Assembly: GCA_030693705.1 (NCBI GenBank) | Contig: JAUYAB010000005.1 | Span: 1-64,000, forward strand | Direction: 5' to 3' | DNA length: 64,000 nt | Source of the DNA: Ignavibacteria bacterium | Lineage (GTDB): Bacteria; Bacteroidota; Ignavibacteria; Ignavibacteriales; Ignavibacteriaceae | Part shown: positions 10,557 to 19,080 of the stretch, one piece after another | Layout of the letters: each line of letters begins with the position of its first letter | How positions within the stretch are numbered: position 1 is the first letter of the stretch | Position numbers and translations under genes: made by a program | The notes under the pieces: model-generated | Databases searched by the model: none | What the model saw: the letters and a program-made list of their open reading frames with translations, nothing else | Told to the model about the DNA's origin: nothing

Positions 10557-10865
10557 TTAACCAATTTTAGTAATTTCAATTCTTGTCAACTGTTGACGAT
10601 GTCCGTTAAACTTCTCATGCCCGGTTCTTCTTTTCTTTTTGAAAACAAAAACTTTTTCGTCTTGAACGTGTTCAAGAACTTTTGCATAAACTTTTGGAGA
10701 ATCTAAAAACGGGGTTCCAATTTTTGTTTCGTTTTCATCACCTGCCATCAAAACAGAATCAAATGTAAGTTCGCTGTTTGGTTCTTGAGCTAAAAGCGGA
10801 ACATACACTTTGTTTTTTTCGGACACTTTAAATTGCTGACCGGCAATTTCTACTACTGCATACAT
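10557..10865 (-). CDS. rplU: 50S ribosomal protein L21
   Basis: L21 binds 23S rRNA. The 102-residue protein starts MYAVVEIAGQQFKVSE and has the C-terminal KKKRRTGHEKFNGHRQ signature. It is the first gene of a minus-strand rplU-rpmA-mdh operon, and a well-formed promoter lies 31 bases upstream. Confidence 0.98.
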   Translation of the reverse strand: MYAVVEIAGQQFKVSEKNKVYVPLLAQEPNSELTFDSVLMAGDENETKIGTPFLDSPKVYAKVLEHVQDEKVFVFKKKRRTGHEKFNGHRQQLTRIEITKIG

Positions 10866-10896
10866 ATTTTTTACCTTTTTTACTTTTCTAAGTGCA

Positions 10897-10927
10897 CAAA
10901 ATTAAGGAAAAACCATATAGAAGTCAA
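10897..10927 (-). promoter_or_regulatory. Bacteroidota-type promoter for rplU-rpmA-mdh
   Basis: On the minus strand TTG (10925-10927) is followed after 20 bases by TAATTTTG (10897-10904), matching TTG-N20-TAnnTTTG. The spacing is identical to that of the nuoA and mutS candidates. Confidence 0.72.
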
Positions 10928-11258
10928 TTTTAATAGAAGAAAATATTTTGAGCCGTTATTTAGTGGAATTTGTATTAATTTTCGTCGATTTCAGCCGTTT
11001 TTCTTAACCAACAAATATTTATAATTAAAGATAAGGTCTTTCCCTTAATTATAAATAATCATAATTAAACTTGGTTCATCATATCTCATCGTATCTCATC
11101 GTTTCAAAAGGATTAAGGACAGAAATAATCACTGATTGCCGATTCCTTCACTTACCTTGTTATTTTTCGTTGAAATTGTGTTAAATCTTCTCTCAAAATT
11201 GCAAATCCGTTAAGTTTACGGTAAATTTGTTTCACTATTTTGAACGAAATGAAGTGCA
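10928..11258. other. Divergent intergenic region rplU/mutS with AT-rich palindromes
   Basis: Besides the two promoters, this region contains nested AT-rich inverted repeats. TTATAATTAA (11019-11028) pairs with TTAATTATAA (11045-11054). TTAATTAT (11045-11052) pairs with ATAATTAA (11061-11068). A short direct repeat TATCTCATCG occurs twice near 11085-11102. No gene was seen. Confidence 0.5.
11199..11229 (+). promoter_or_regulatory. Bacteroidota-type promoter for mutS
   Basis: TTG (11199-11201), 20 bases, then TAAATTTG (11222-11229). The -7 box ends 29 bases before the mutS start codon. Confidence 0.68.
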
Positions 11259-13868
11259 ATGCAAACCCCCTTAATGGCTCAATATCTTAAAATTAAAGAA
11301 GCGCATCCGGATACGATTCTTCTTTTCCGTATGGGTGATTTTTTTGAAACTTTTAACGAAGATGCTAAAATTGCCTCGAAAGTACTTGGAATAACTCTAA
11401 CCCGGCGTGCAAACGGCGCTGCGGGAGATGTACCGCTGGCAGGATTCCCGCACCATGCAATTGATACCTATTTGCCAAAACTTGTTAGAGCCGGTTACCG
11501 TGTTGCGGTTTGTGAGCAGACAGAAAATCCAAAATTTGCAAAAGGAATTGTTAAACGCGAGGTTGTAGAAGTCGTTACTCCCGGAGTTGCTTTTACCGAC
11601 AAATTGCTTGATCATAAAAGAAACAATTATCTCTTTTCATTTGTAATACGAGATGAAATTGCCGGAATTTCTTTTTGTGATATTTCTACCGGTGAGTTTC
11701 AAGTTTATGAAGTTCCCGCTGATCATTTGAAACAACAAATAGAGTTGATCTCTCCGGTTGAAATTCTTCTTTCTAAAAGATTAAAAGAAGAATTTGCGCC
11801 GGTAATTTCTTCCATCAACTCTTCTATCCGAATTACAAAACTTGACGACTGGATTTTCAATTTTGAATACGCCAAAGAACTTTTGCTGATGCAATTCAAA
11901 ACGGTAAATTTAAAAGGTTTCGGAATTGAAAAATTAAACGCCGGAGTAATTGCTGCGGGTGGAATTCTCAATTACTTGCAGGAAACTCAAAAGGCAAATC
12001 TGTCTCATTTAAATAAAGTTTCGCTTTACAATCCATCCGATTATATGCTTTTGGATCACTCAACAAAGCGGAATCTTGAAATCATTTTTTCAATGCAGGA
12101 TGGTGGACGCGAAGGTTCCCTCATTTCAATTCTTGATAAAACCGAAACCGCGATGGGGGGAAGATTATTAAAGAGATGGGTTTCCGCTCCGCTTAAAAAA
12201 TTGGAACCAATTCTGGCGCGGCAAAATGCGGTTGATGAGTTTGTAAATAAAAAAGAAATTAGAAAAAAACTTTTACTTGAATTAAAAGAGATCGGCGATC
12301 TTGAAAGATTGGTTTCAAAAATTTGTACGGGCAGAGCAAATCCGCGCGAACTTGTTTTCTTAAAAACTTCGCTTAAAAAAATTCCTAATCTAAAAGAATT
12401 ATTGTCCGGTGCAGAATCAAAAACGCTCTCTCAAATTTTTCAGCAGATAGAACCGCTTGAAAAATTGGCGGAAAAAATTCAAATCGCTTTAGTTGATTCA
12501 CCTCCTCTTTCTCTTGTGGATGGCGGTGTTATCCACAGCAATTACAGCGCGGAGCTTGATGAACTGCGTGATATTTCTCTGAACGGAAAAGATTGGATCG
12601 CGAACTTACAAAAGACCGAGCGGGAAAAATCGGGGATTTCATCGCTTAAAATAAATTACAACCGTGTGTTCGGTTATTACATTGAAATAAGCAACACGCA
12701 CAAAGACAAAATTCCGGCTGATTATATCCGTAAACAAACGCTTGTAAATTCAGAACGATACATCACTCCCGATTTAAAAGAATACGAAGAAAAAGTTTTA
12801 AACGCCGAAGATAAAATTTACGAGTTGGAATCCCAGCTTTTCAATGAACTTCGGTTGTACGTTTCATCATTTGCCGAGACCATTCAGAACAACGCGCGGC
12901 TTATTGCAACGCTCGATTGTTTTCTTTCGTTTGCTGAAGTTGCTGAACAATACAATTACGTAAAACCAGTAGTTGATACTTCAACAATTTTAGAAATTAA
13001 AGAAGGACGCCATCCGGTTGTTGAACGCATTTTACCTCCGGGCGAAAAATTTACTCCAAACAATTGCAAGATGAATAACGAAGAACAACAGATTATTTTA
13101 TTAACCGGACCAAATATGGCTGGTAAATCTGTTTATCTCCGGCAAATCGGACTGCTGGTTTTGTTGGCGCAAATCGGTTCGTTCGTCCCGGCAAAAGAAG
13201 CAACCATTGGATTGGTGGATAGAATTTTTACCCGCGTCGGCGCAAGCGATAATATTTCCGCGGGTGAAAGCACTTTCCTTGTTGAGATGCAAGAAGCAGC
13301 AAACATTATAAATAACGCTACAGAAAAAAGTTTAATTCTGCTCGACGAGATTGGAAGAGGAACTTCAACGTTTGACGGAATTTCAATCGCCTGGGCGATC
13401 ACAGAATTTCTGCACGAGAACTCCGATATCGCTGCAAAGACACTCTTTGCAACTCACTATCACGAGTTGAATGAGATGTCCGATCTTTTTCCGCGAATAA
13501 AAAATTATAAAGTTGAAGTACGCGAATATGACGACAAAGTTATTTTTCTGCACAAAGTAAATCCGGGCAGAGCCGACCATAGCTACGGAATTCAAGTTGC
13601 GCAAATGGCTGGCTTGCCAAAATTTGTTACCGACCGTGCAAAAGAAATTTTGTTCAACCTGGAAGGAAAAGAATTAACTCCGTACGAAATTAAAAAAGAA
13701 CGTCTCGCAAAACTGAAACAGAAAGACGATACTCAAATCAACATGTTTGAGTTTAAAGATGATAAATTCCGCGATGAGATAAAGGATTTGGAAGTTGATA
13801 ATTTAACTCCGCTACAAGCATTAACTTACTTACATGATATGAAGAAGAAAGTTGAAGATGAAAAGTAA
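11259..13868 (+). CDS. mutS: DNA mismatch repair protein MutS
   Basis: MutS recognises mismatches and, as a dimeric ATPase, recruits MutL. The 869 residues include the mismatch-contacting F-x-E motif at F28-F29-E30 (MGDFFETF). Connector, core and clamp domains follow, then the ABC-type ATPase with Walker A GPNMAGKS at 617-624, Walker B LLDEIGRGTSTFDG at about 695-708, and ATHYHE near 729. This is the repair-type MutS1, not MutS2, since the N-terminal mismatch domain is present and there is no Smr domain. A lipoprotein gene overlaps its last 11 bases. No mutL is nearby. Confidence 0.97.
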   Translation: MQTPLMAQYLKIKEAHPDTILLFRMGDFFETFNEDAKIASKVLGITLTRRANGAAGDVPLAGFPHHAIDTYLPKLVRAGYRVAVCEQTENPKFAKGIVKREVVEVVTPGVAFTDKLLDHKRNNYLFSFVIRDEIAGISFCDISTGEFQVYEVPADHLKQQIELISPVEILLSKRLKEEFAPVISSINSSIRITKLDDWIFNFEYAKELLLMQFKTVNLKGFGIEKLNAGVIAAGGILNYLQETQKANLSHLNKVSLYNPSDYMLLDHSTKRNLEIIFSMQDGGREGSLISILDKTETAMGGRLLKRWVSAPLKKLEPILARQNAVDEFVNKKEIRKKLLLELKEIGDLERLVSKICTGRANPRELVFLKTSLKKIPNLKELLSGAESKTLSQIFQQIEPLEKLAEKIQIALVDSPPLSLVDGGVIHSNYSAELDELRDISLNGKDWIANLQKTEREKSGISSLKINYNRVFGYYIEISNTHKDKIPADYIRKQTLVNSERYITPDLKEYEEKVLNAEDKIYELESQLFNELRLYVSSFAETIQNNARLIATLDCFLSFAEVAEQYNYVKPVVDTSTILEIKEGRHPVVERILPPGEKFTPNNCKMNNEEQQIILLTGPNMAGKSVYLRQIGLLVLLAQIGSFVPAKEATIGLVDRIFTRVGASDNISAGESTFLVEMQEAANIINNATEKSLILLDEIGRGTSTFDGISIAWAITEFLHENSDIAAKTLFATHYHELNEMSDLFPRIKNYKVEVREYDDKVIFLHKVNPGRADHSYGIQVAQMAGLPKFVTDRAKEILFNLEGKELTPYEIKKERLAKLKQKDDTQINMFEFKDDKFRDEIKDLEVDNLTPLQALTYLHDMKKKVEDEK

Positions 13869-14469
13869 CATCGTTTTATTGCTGCTCGTTTTGTTTCTTG
13901 TTTCTTGCGGAAAGCAGTACTCCCCGGAACAGCAGAAGTATATTGCTTCAATTGAAGAGCAGAGGAAAAAGAAAGACGAATCGATGAAGAACGATGCTGA
14001 TTCCCCCTTTAATCAAGAGCCTAAACAGCATTTTGAGCCGTTGAAATATTACGATATCGATCCCGATTTTGTTTTTAAAAGCAAGCTGACTGAATTTGAA
14101 ACGAAAGATACTATTTCTATTTACGGAACGAAAGGTGAAGAAAGAAAAGTTGTTCGCTTCGGTTATGTTTCTATTTCTTTTCAAAACAAAAATTATAAAA
14201 TGAATGTTTACAACGGAACATCGCGAAGTGGAGAAAATTATTACAGCATCTGGTTTACGGATAAAACTACCGGCGAAGAAACCTATGGCGTTGGAAGATA
14301 TTTGGATTTTGAATTAAACGCAGATAAAGATTTTCTTTACACGATTGATTTTAATCTTGCGTACAGCCCGTATTGTTCATATAGCCCAAAATATTCCTGC
14401 GCCGTACCGACAAAAGATGATTATCTTGATATTGAGATAAAAGCCGGCGAGAAAAAATTTCATAATTAA
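13858..14469 (+). CDS. Lipoprotein of unknown function, DUF1684-like region possible
   Basis: The N-terminus MKSNIVLLLLVLFLVSCGKQ is a clear lipoprotein signal (lipobox LVSC). A charged linker (about 20-55) and a beta-rich domain follow, the latter containing YNGTSRSGENYYSIWFTDKT, TYGVGRYLDFEL and NLAYSPYCSYSPKYSC. The closing NLAYNPxCxYS...CAxP-type pattern resembles DUF1684 proteins; this assignment is from memory of the motif. The ATG at 13858 is chosen over a TTG two codons earlier. It overlaps mutS by 11 bases and is likely translated by coupling. The product should sit on a membrane surface. Confidence 0.7.
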   Translation: MKSNIVLLLLVLFLVSCGKQYSPEQQKYIASIEEQRKKKDESMKNDADSPFNQEPKQHFEPLKYYDIDPDFVFKSKLTEFETKDTISIYGTKGEERKVVRFGYVSISFQNKNYKMNVYNGTSRSGENYYSIWFTDKTTGEETYGVGRYLDFELNADKDFLYTIDFNLAYSPYCSYSPKYSCAVPTKDDYLDIEIKAGEKKFHN

Positions 14470-14527
14470 CAGCATCACTTTGAAAATGGAAGTGAATTTC
14501 AGAAATAAAAAAAGTAATTGGTGAAAC

Positions 14528-15544
14528 ATGGTTATTGTATTAGAAAAAAATGTTGCAGATAAGCAGATAGAAAATATTATAAAGCATTTGGAAGATTTCG
14601 GATTCGCCGTTCATAAATCTACCGGAGTTGAACAAATTGTTCTCGGCGCAATCGGCGTTAAACCGGATTTCGATACGCGCAACGTAAAAATTATTGACGG
14701 CGTTGCCGAGGTTTACCGCATAACCGAGCCTTACAAACTTGCAAGCAGAAGTTTCCAAAAAGAGAATACGGTCATAACGATTAAAGGAATTCCAATTGGC
14801 GGAAACGAAGTGATGATGATGGCGGGTCCTTGTTCCATCGAAAGTGAAGAACAAATTTTTACGCTTGCGGAAATCGTAGCAAAATCCGGCGCAAAAATTT
14901 TACGCGGCGGGGCTTTCAAACCGCGCACTTCTCCTTACGCATTTCAAGGAATGGGCGAAGAAGGTTTGAAACTTATCCGTAAAGCCGCTGATGCTTATAA
15001 TCTCTTGGTGATCACCGAAGTGATGGAAATTGCACAAATAGATTTGATCGGAAAATATACTGACATCTACCAAATTGGTGCGCGGAACATGCAAAACTTT
15101 TCTTTGTTGAAAGAACTTGGCAAAACAAATATTCCAATCATGTTAAAACGGGGACTTTCCGCAACAATTGAAGAATGGTTAATGTCCGCCGAGTATATTT
15201 TATCGAGCGGAAACCGCCAGGTTATTATGTGTGAACGGGGTATCCGAACTTTTGAAACGGCGACAAGAAACACATTTGATCTTTCATCTATTCCCGTGTT
15301 ACAGAAGAAAAGCCATTTACCTGTGGCAGCCGATCCTTCTCATGCCACAGGTTTGCGAGATAAAGTTTTACCGATGGCACGCGCAGCGGTTGCCGCCGGT
15401 GCAGATGCTTTGATGGTCGAAGTTCATCATCAACCGGAAAAAGCTTTGAGCGATGGACCGCAAGCGTTACTGCCGGAACAGTTCATGGAGTTGATGAAAC
15501 AAATTCGTCTTATTGCAGAAGTTATCGGAAGAAAAATCGCATAA
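14528..15544 (+). CDS. aroF: 3-deoxy-7-phosphoheptulonate synthase (DAHP synthase, class I beta type)
   Basis: This enzyme catalyses the first step of the shikimate pathway, condensing phosphoenolpyruvate and erythrose-4-phosphate. The 338 residues begin with a ferredoxin/ACT-like regulatory domain (1-70), as in Thermotoga DAHPS. The TIM barrel follows: AGPCSIES at 99-106, LRGGAFKPRTSPY at 125-137, QIGARNMQN at 182-190, DPSHATG at 269-275, MVEVHHQP near 296-303. The stop codon is immediately followed by the tyrA start, so the pair forms a two-gene aromatic amino-acid unit. The N-terminal domain predicts feedback control by tyrosine or phenylalanine. Confidence 0.93.
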   Translation: MVIVLEKNVADKQIENIIKHLEDFGFAVHKSTGVEQIVLGAIGVKPDFDTRNVKIIDGVAEVYRITEPYKLASRSFQKENTVITIKGIPIGGNEVMMMAGPCSIESEEQIFTLAEIVAKSGAKILRGGAFKPRTSPYAFQGMGEEGLKLIRKAADAYNLLVITEVMEIAQIDLIGKYTDIYQIGARNMQNFSLLKELGKTNIPIMLKRGLSATIEEWLMSAEYILSSGNRQVIMCERGIRTFETATRNTFDLSSIPVLQKKSHLPVAADPSHATGLRDKVLPMARAAVAAGADALMVEVHHQPEKALSDGPQALLPEQFMELMKQIRLIAEVIGRKIA

Positions 15545-16612
15545 ATGAAGATTGCTATTCTCGGTCTCGGACTGATCGGCGGTTCGCTTGCAAAGGCGAT
15601 AAAAAATGTCCGCCCTGATATTTTTATTACCGGTTTTGATCTTCCGGCAATAACATCACAGGCGTTTGCAGAAAAAGTAATTGATGAACAACTCCTCTCT
15701 TCAACTGATGTGAAAGACTCGGACATTGTTTTTCTCTGCCTTCCAACGGAACTCTCAATCCGGGAAATTGAAAAGCTTGCGCCGATAGTTAAATCCAACT
15801 CCATTATTACCGATGTTTGCAGTGTGAAAAGAGTTCTCGAAAAAAAATGGGATCTCCTGCAAAGCGATGGAAAGTACATCGGAGGACATCCAATGACGGG
15901 AAAAGAGAAAGGTGGATATGAAAATTCCGATCCGATCCTTTTTGAAAATGCTATTTATATTTTAACCGGAAAAGATGCAGAACTTCCTTCCTCTCAAGCA
16001 TTAATTGATCTGCTTTCCGCGATTGGAGCGAAAATAAAATTTTTAGATGCGTCGCTGCATGATACTATCGTTGCGAACGTTAGTCATCTTCCGCAGCTTG
16101 TGGCTGTTTCGCTTGTTAATGCTGCGTTAAACGGAGATCAACATGCGTTTAAGGATTTTGCCGCAGGAGGTTTTAGGGATTTAACACGTGTAGCCTCAAG
16201 TGATTATTTAATTTGGGATCAAATTATCCGTAATAACCGGAAGCAAATTCTTTCGGCTCTTTCAAGATTTCAGAAAACCGTTGCAGAGTTGTACTCTTCA
16301 ATTGAAAAGGAAGATTTCGCTGCACTTCAAAATGCTTTTGAACATGCAAAAGAAAAGCGGGATGAAATTCCAAAAAATTCAAAAGGATTTATCAACCAGC
16401 TTTCCGATATTTTTATTTATGTGAAGGATGAGCCCGGAGTATTGAATAGAATGACCACCGTTCTCTTTCAAAATAACATAAGCATAAAAGACATTGAATT
16501 ACTGAAAATGCGCGAAGGAACCGGTGGAACGATCCGGCTCTCATTTGATTCCGATGCAATTGCAACAGAGGCGAAATCACTCATTGAGAGTATCGGTTTC
16601 AGAACAAGATAA
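15545..16612 (+). CDS. tyrA: Prephenate dehydrogenase with C-terminal ACT domain
   Basis: TyrA makes 4-hydroxyphenylpyruvate, the tyrosine precursor. The 355 residues have a Rossmann motif LGLGLIGGSLA at 6-16, the catalytic GGHPMTGKEKGGYENSD around 113-129, and an all-helical C-terminal half. A terminal ACT domain (about 286-355, starting near VKDEPGVLNRM) should bind the feedback inhibitor. It begins at the base after the aroF stop. An arogenate preference cannot be excluded from sequence. Confidence 0.92.
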   Translation: MKIAILGLGLIGGSLAKAIKNVRPDIFITGFDLPAITSQAFAEKVIDEQLLSSTDVKDSDIVFLCLPTELSIREIEKLAPIVKSNSIITDVCSVKRVLEKKWDLLQSDGKYIGGHPMTGKEKGGYENSDPILFENAIYILTGKDAELPSSQALIDLLSAIGAKIKFLDASLHDTIVANVSHLPQLVAVSLVNAALNGDQHAFKDFAAGGFRDLTRVASSDYLIWDQIIRNNRKQILSALSRFQKTVAELYSSIEKEDFAALQNAFEHAKEKRDEIPKNSKGFINQLSDIFIYVKDEPGVLNRMTTVLFQNNISIKDIELLKMREGTGGTIRLSFDSDAIATEAKSLIESIGFRTR

Positions 16613-16756
16613 TCGTCATTTCGCAAAATTGCAGTAATTCCTTAATTTTGCGTAAACATTTTTCAGTTTTAGCGGATTGATCAGTCACTGTTTTTATCCC
16701 TACAATTTAAAAGCTAAAGAAAACAAATTTTTTATAACTAAAGGAGAAATTCCTTC

Positions 16757-17320
16757 ATGGCAACAACAGCCGATTTCAGAAATGGATTAATTATCAAATT
16801 TAAAAATGACCTTTACACCGTCATTGAATTTCAACACGTAAAACCAGGCAAGGGTGGAGCTTTCGTCCGTACAATGTTAAAAAATCTTCGCAGTGGAAAA
16901 GTCTTAGACAATACATTCCGTTCCGGTGAAACGCTTGATATTGTACGCGTTGAAAGAAGAAAATATCAGTATCTCTACCGCGATGGAGAGCATTTGGTAT
17001 GCATGGATAACGGCACGTATGAACAGATCAATGTACCTTCGGCTCACATTGGTGACGGAATTAATTACTTGAAAGAAAACGAAGAAGTTGAAATACTGTT
17101 TAACGGGGAAGAGATTATCAGCGTCGATATTCCGATTTTTATAAATCTTAAAGTAGTTTCCGTTGAACCAGGTGCAAAGGGCGATACCGTTTCCAACGTA
17201 ACCAAACCGGCGACATTAGAAACCGGCGCAACCGTAAACGTTCCTTTGTTTGTAAACGAAGGTGAATTACTTAAGATCGATACACGCACCGGAAGTTATG
17301 TTGAAAGAGTAAAAGCTTAG
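16757..17320 (+). CDS. efp: Translation elongation factor P
   Basis: EF-P rescues ribosomes stalled at polyproline stretches. The 187 residues show three beta-barrel domains. The loop VKPGKGGAFVRTML places K32 at the position that is modified in other EF-Ps. The C-terminus has the KIDTRTGSYVERVK signature. A TAATTTTG box (16643-16650) lies about 107 bases upstream with a weak TTC at the -33 position, suggesting a rather long leader. The ribosome-binding site AAAGGAG is clear. Confidence 0.97.
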   Translation: MATTADFRNGLIIKFKNDLYTVIEFQHVKPGKGGAFVRTMLKNLRSGKVLDNTFRSGETLDIVRVERRKYQYLYRDGEHLVCMDNGTYEQINVPSAHIGDGINYLKENEEVEILFNGEEIISVDIPIFINLKVVSVEPGAKGDTVSNVTKPATLETGATVNVPLFVNEGELLKIDTRTGSYVERVKA

Positions 17321-17326
17321 CTTTTT

Positions 17327-17398
17327 AGTTGGGATTCAGGAATGTTGAATTAGGAATGAAAGATTATTTTTTTCTTAATTCGACATTCTTCTTTCAAC
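17327..17398. terminator. Imperfect inverted repeat between convergent efp and FAD gene
   Basis: The arm around 17340-17356 (GAATGTTGAATTAGGAA) pairs with 17372-17388 (TTCTTAATTCGACATTC) with two mismatches. The outer flanks AGTTG/CAACT also pair, and a T/A-rich loop lies between. It probably serves as a bidirectional transcript end. Its words resemble elements common between genes in this kind of genome. Confidence 0.6.
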
Positions 17399-17407
17399 TG
17401 AAACTTT

Positions 17408-18958
17408 CTACTTTAAAAACCTCGCTACCGCATCAGCACAATTCTCTCCATCCATTGCAGACGACATAATTCCTCCTGCGTAGCCGGCGCCTTCACCGGC
17501 GGGAAATAGTCCGGCAATTTCTTTGTGCATATACGTTTCTCTGTCACGCGGAATGCGCACCGGTGAACTTGTCCTCGTTTCTGCCGCAAGCATTTGCGCT
17601 TCTTCTGTAACAAAACCTTTCATCTTGTTGTTGAATTGCTGCAGACCATCTTTTAATCTCTGCACAATTGGTTGCGGCAGGATAGAATGGAGCGGAGAAG
17701 AAACTGTTCCCGGAAAGTATGATGATTTTGGCAGTGAAGATGAAATTTTATTATTTATAAAATCAGTTACTCTTTGTGCCGGCGCTGTTTGATTACTTCC
17801 ACCGGCTTCAAAAGCCAAATGCTCAATTTCTTTCTGATACATCATTCCTGCAAACGGACCGAATTTTTCATACTGCTTAAAATCCTCAGGCTCTACCGAA
17901 ACTACGAAACCGGAATTTGCGTACGGGGAATTTCTTTTTGAGATCGACATTCCGTTTACAACTAATTCATCGGGAGCAGTTGAAGCAGGAACAATAATTC
18001 CTCCCGGGCACATGCAAAAAGAGAATACTCCACGCTCTTTAATTTGGCAAGCCAGACTATAAGTTGCCGACGGTAAATATTCACTTTTTTCTTTTGTGTG
18101 ATACTGCATCTCGTTTATTATCGCCTGCGGATGTTCTATTCGCACACCCATTGCAAAGGATTTTTGTTCGAGTAAAATGTTCTTACCATGCAAAAGATAA
18201 AAAATATCCCGAGCGGAGTGTCCCGTTGCCAACAAGACGGAATCAGCAAGCAACTCTTCGTTATCATTCAAAACAACCCCAAGCATTTTTTTATCTTTTA
18301 GAATAAAATCAGTTACGCGAGATTCGAAATGAATTTCTCCACCGCACCGTAAAACAGTATTTCTAATTTCGGAAACAATTTCCGGTAATTTATTTGAACC
18401 GAGATGGGGATGCGTATCAACCAAAATATCTTCAGTGGCTCCATGCTGAACAAAAATGCGCAGGATTTTCTTTACGTCTCCCCTTTTGGTAGCGCGGGTA
18501 TAAAGTTTTCCGTCGCTAAAAGTTCCCGCTCCTCCTTCTCCAAAACAATAGTTTGAATTAGGATTAACGAGACGATCCACCATAAGCTGTTTAATATCGC
18601 GTCTTCTTGCACGAACTTCTTTTCCCCGTTCAACTACTATTGGCTTGATACCGAGTTCAATTAAACGGAGCGCAGCAAACATTCCGGCCGGACCAAATCC
18701 TATTACGGCAACTTTTTTATTTCCATTTACCAGCTTGTAATCAACCGTTTTAACTTCCTCAGAAGGAGTTTCATTTACAAATACATCCAAAAGCAATTTG
18801 TAAACAGGATATTTTCGAGCATCGATGGAACGGCGTACAAGTCGGACGGCTTTTATTTCTTCAACCGGGATTTGTAACTGATTCGCTATTTCTGAACGAA
18901 TTGCCGAATCCGAAAAAGCGTTTTCGGGAAGTAGTGCAAGTTCAATTTGTGTCTTCAT
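17408..18958 (-). CDS. FAD-dependent dehydrogenase of unknown substrate (COG2509-type)
   Basis: This flavoprotein has 516 residues. An N-terminal module (1-75, with VRLVRRSIDARKYP) precedes a Rossmann FAD-binding motif VIGFGPAGMFAALRL at about 85-99. GEGGAGTFSDGKLYTR at 140-155 is characteristic of this uncharacterised family. The C-terminal GLFPAGEGAGYAGGIMSSAMDG is the second FAD contact. The reaction is not known for the family. It is a single gene in minus orientation, convergent with efp. Confidence 0.85.
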   Translation of the reverse strand: MKTQIELALLPENAFSDSAIRSEIANQLQIPVEEIKAVRLVRRSIDARKYPVYKLLLDVFVNETPSEEVKTVDYKLVNGNKKVAVIGFGPAGMFAALRLIELGIKPIVVERGKEVRARRRDIKQLMVDRLVNPNSNYCFGEGGAGTFSDGKLYTRATKRGDVKKILRIFVQHGATEDILVDTHPHLGSNKLPEIVSEIRNTVLRCGGEIHFESRVTDFILKDKKMLGVVLNDNEELLADSVLLATGHSARDIFYLLHGKNILLEQKSFAMGVRIEHPQAIINEMQYHTKEKSEYLPSATYSLACQIKERGVFSFCMCPGGIIVPASTAPDELVVNGMSISKRNSPYANSGFVVSVEPEDFKQYEKFGPFAGMMYQKEIEHLAFEAGGSNQTAPAQRVTDFINNKISSSLPKSSYFPGTVSSPLHSILPQPIVQRLKDGLQQFNNKMKGFVTEEAQMLAAETRTSSPVRIPRDRETYMHKEIAGLFPAGEGAGYAGGIMSSAMDGENCADAVARFLK

Positions 18959-19080
18959 AAATTTTTATTTTATATTAAGGTTAATTTCATTACTTGTAGA
19001 AAAAACATCTTAGAAAAATGGTTATAGATTAAATTACTCACACGACCTACTGACCACTGACAACTAAAAACTAAAAACTT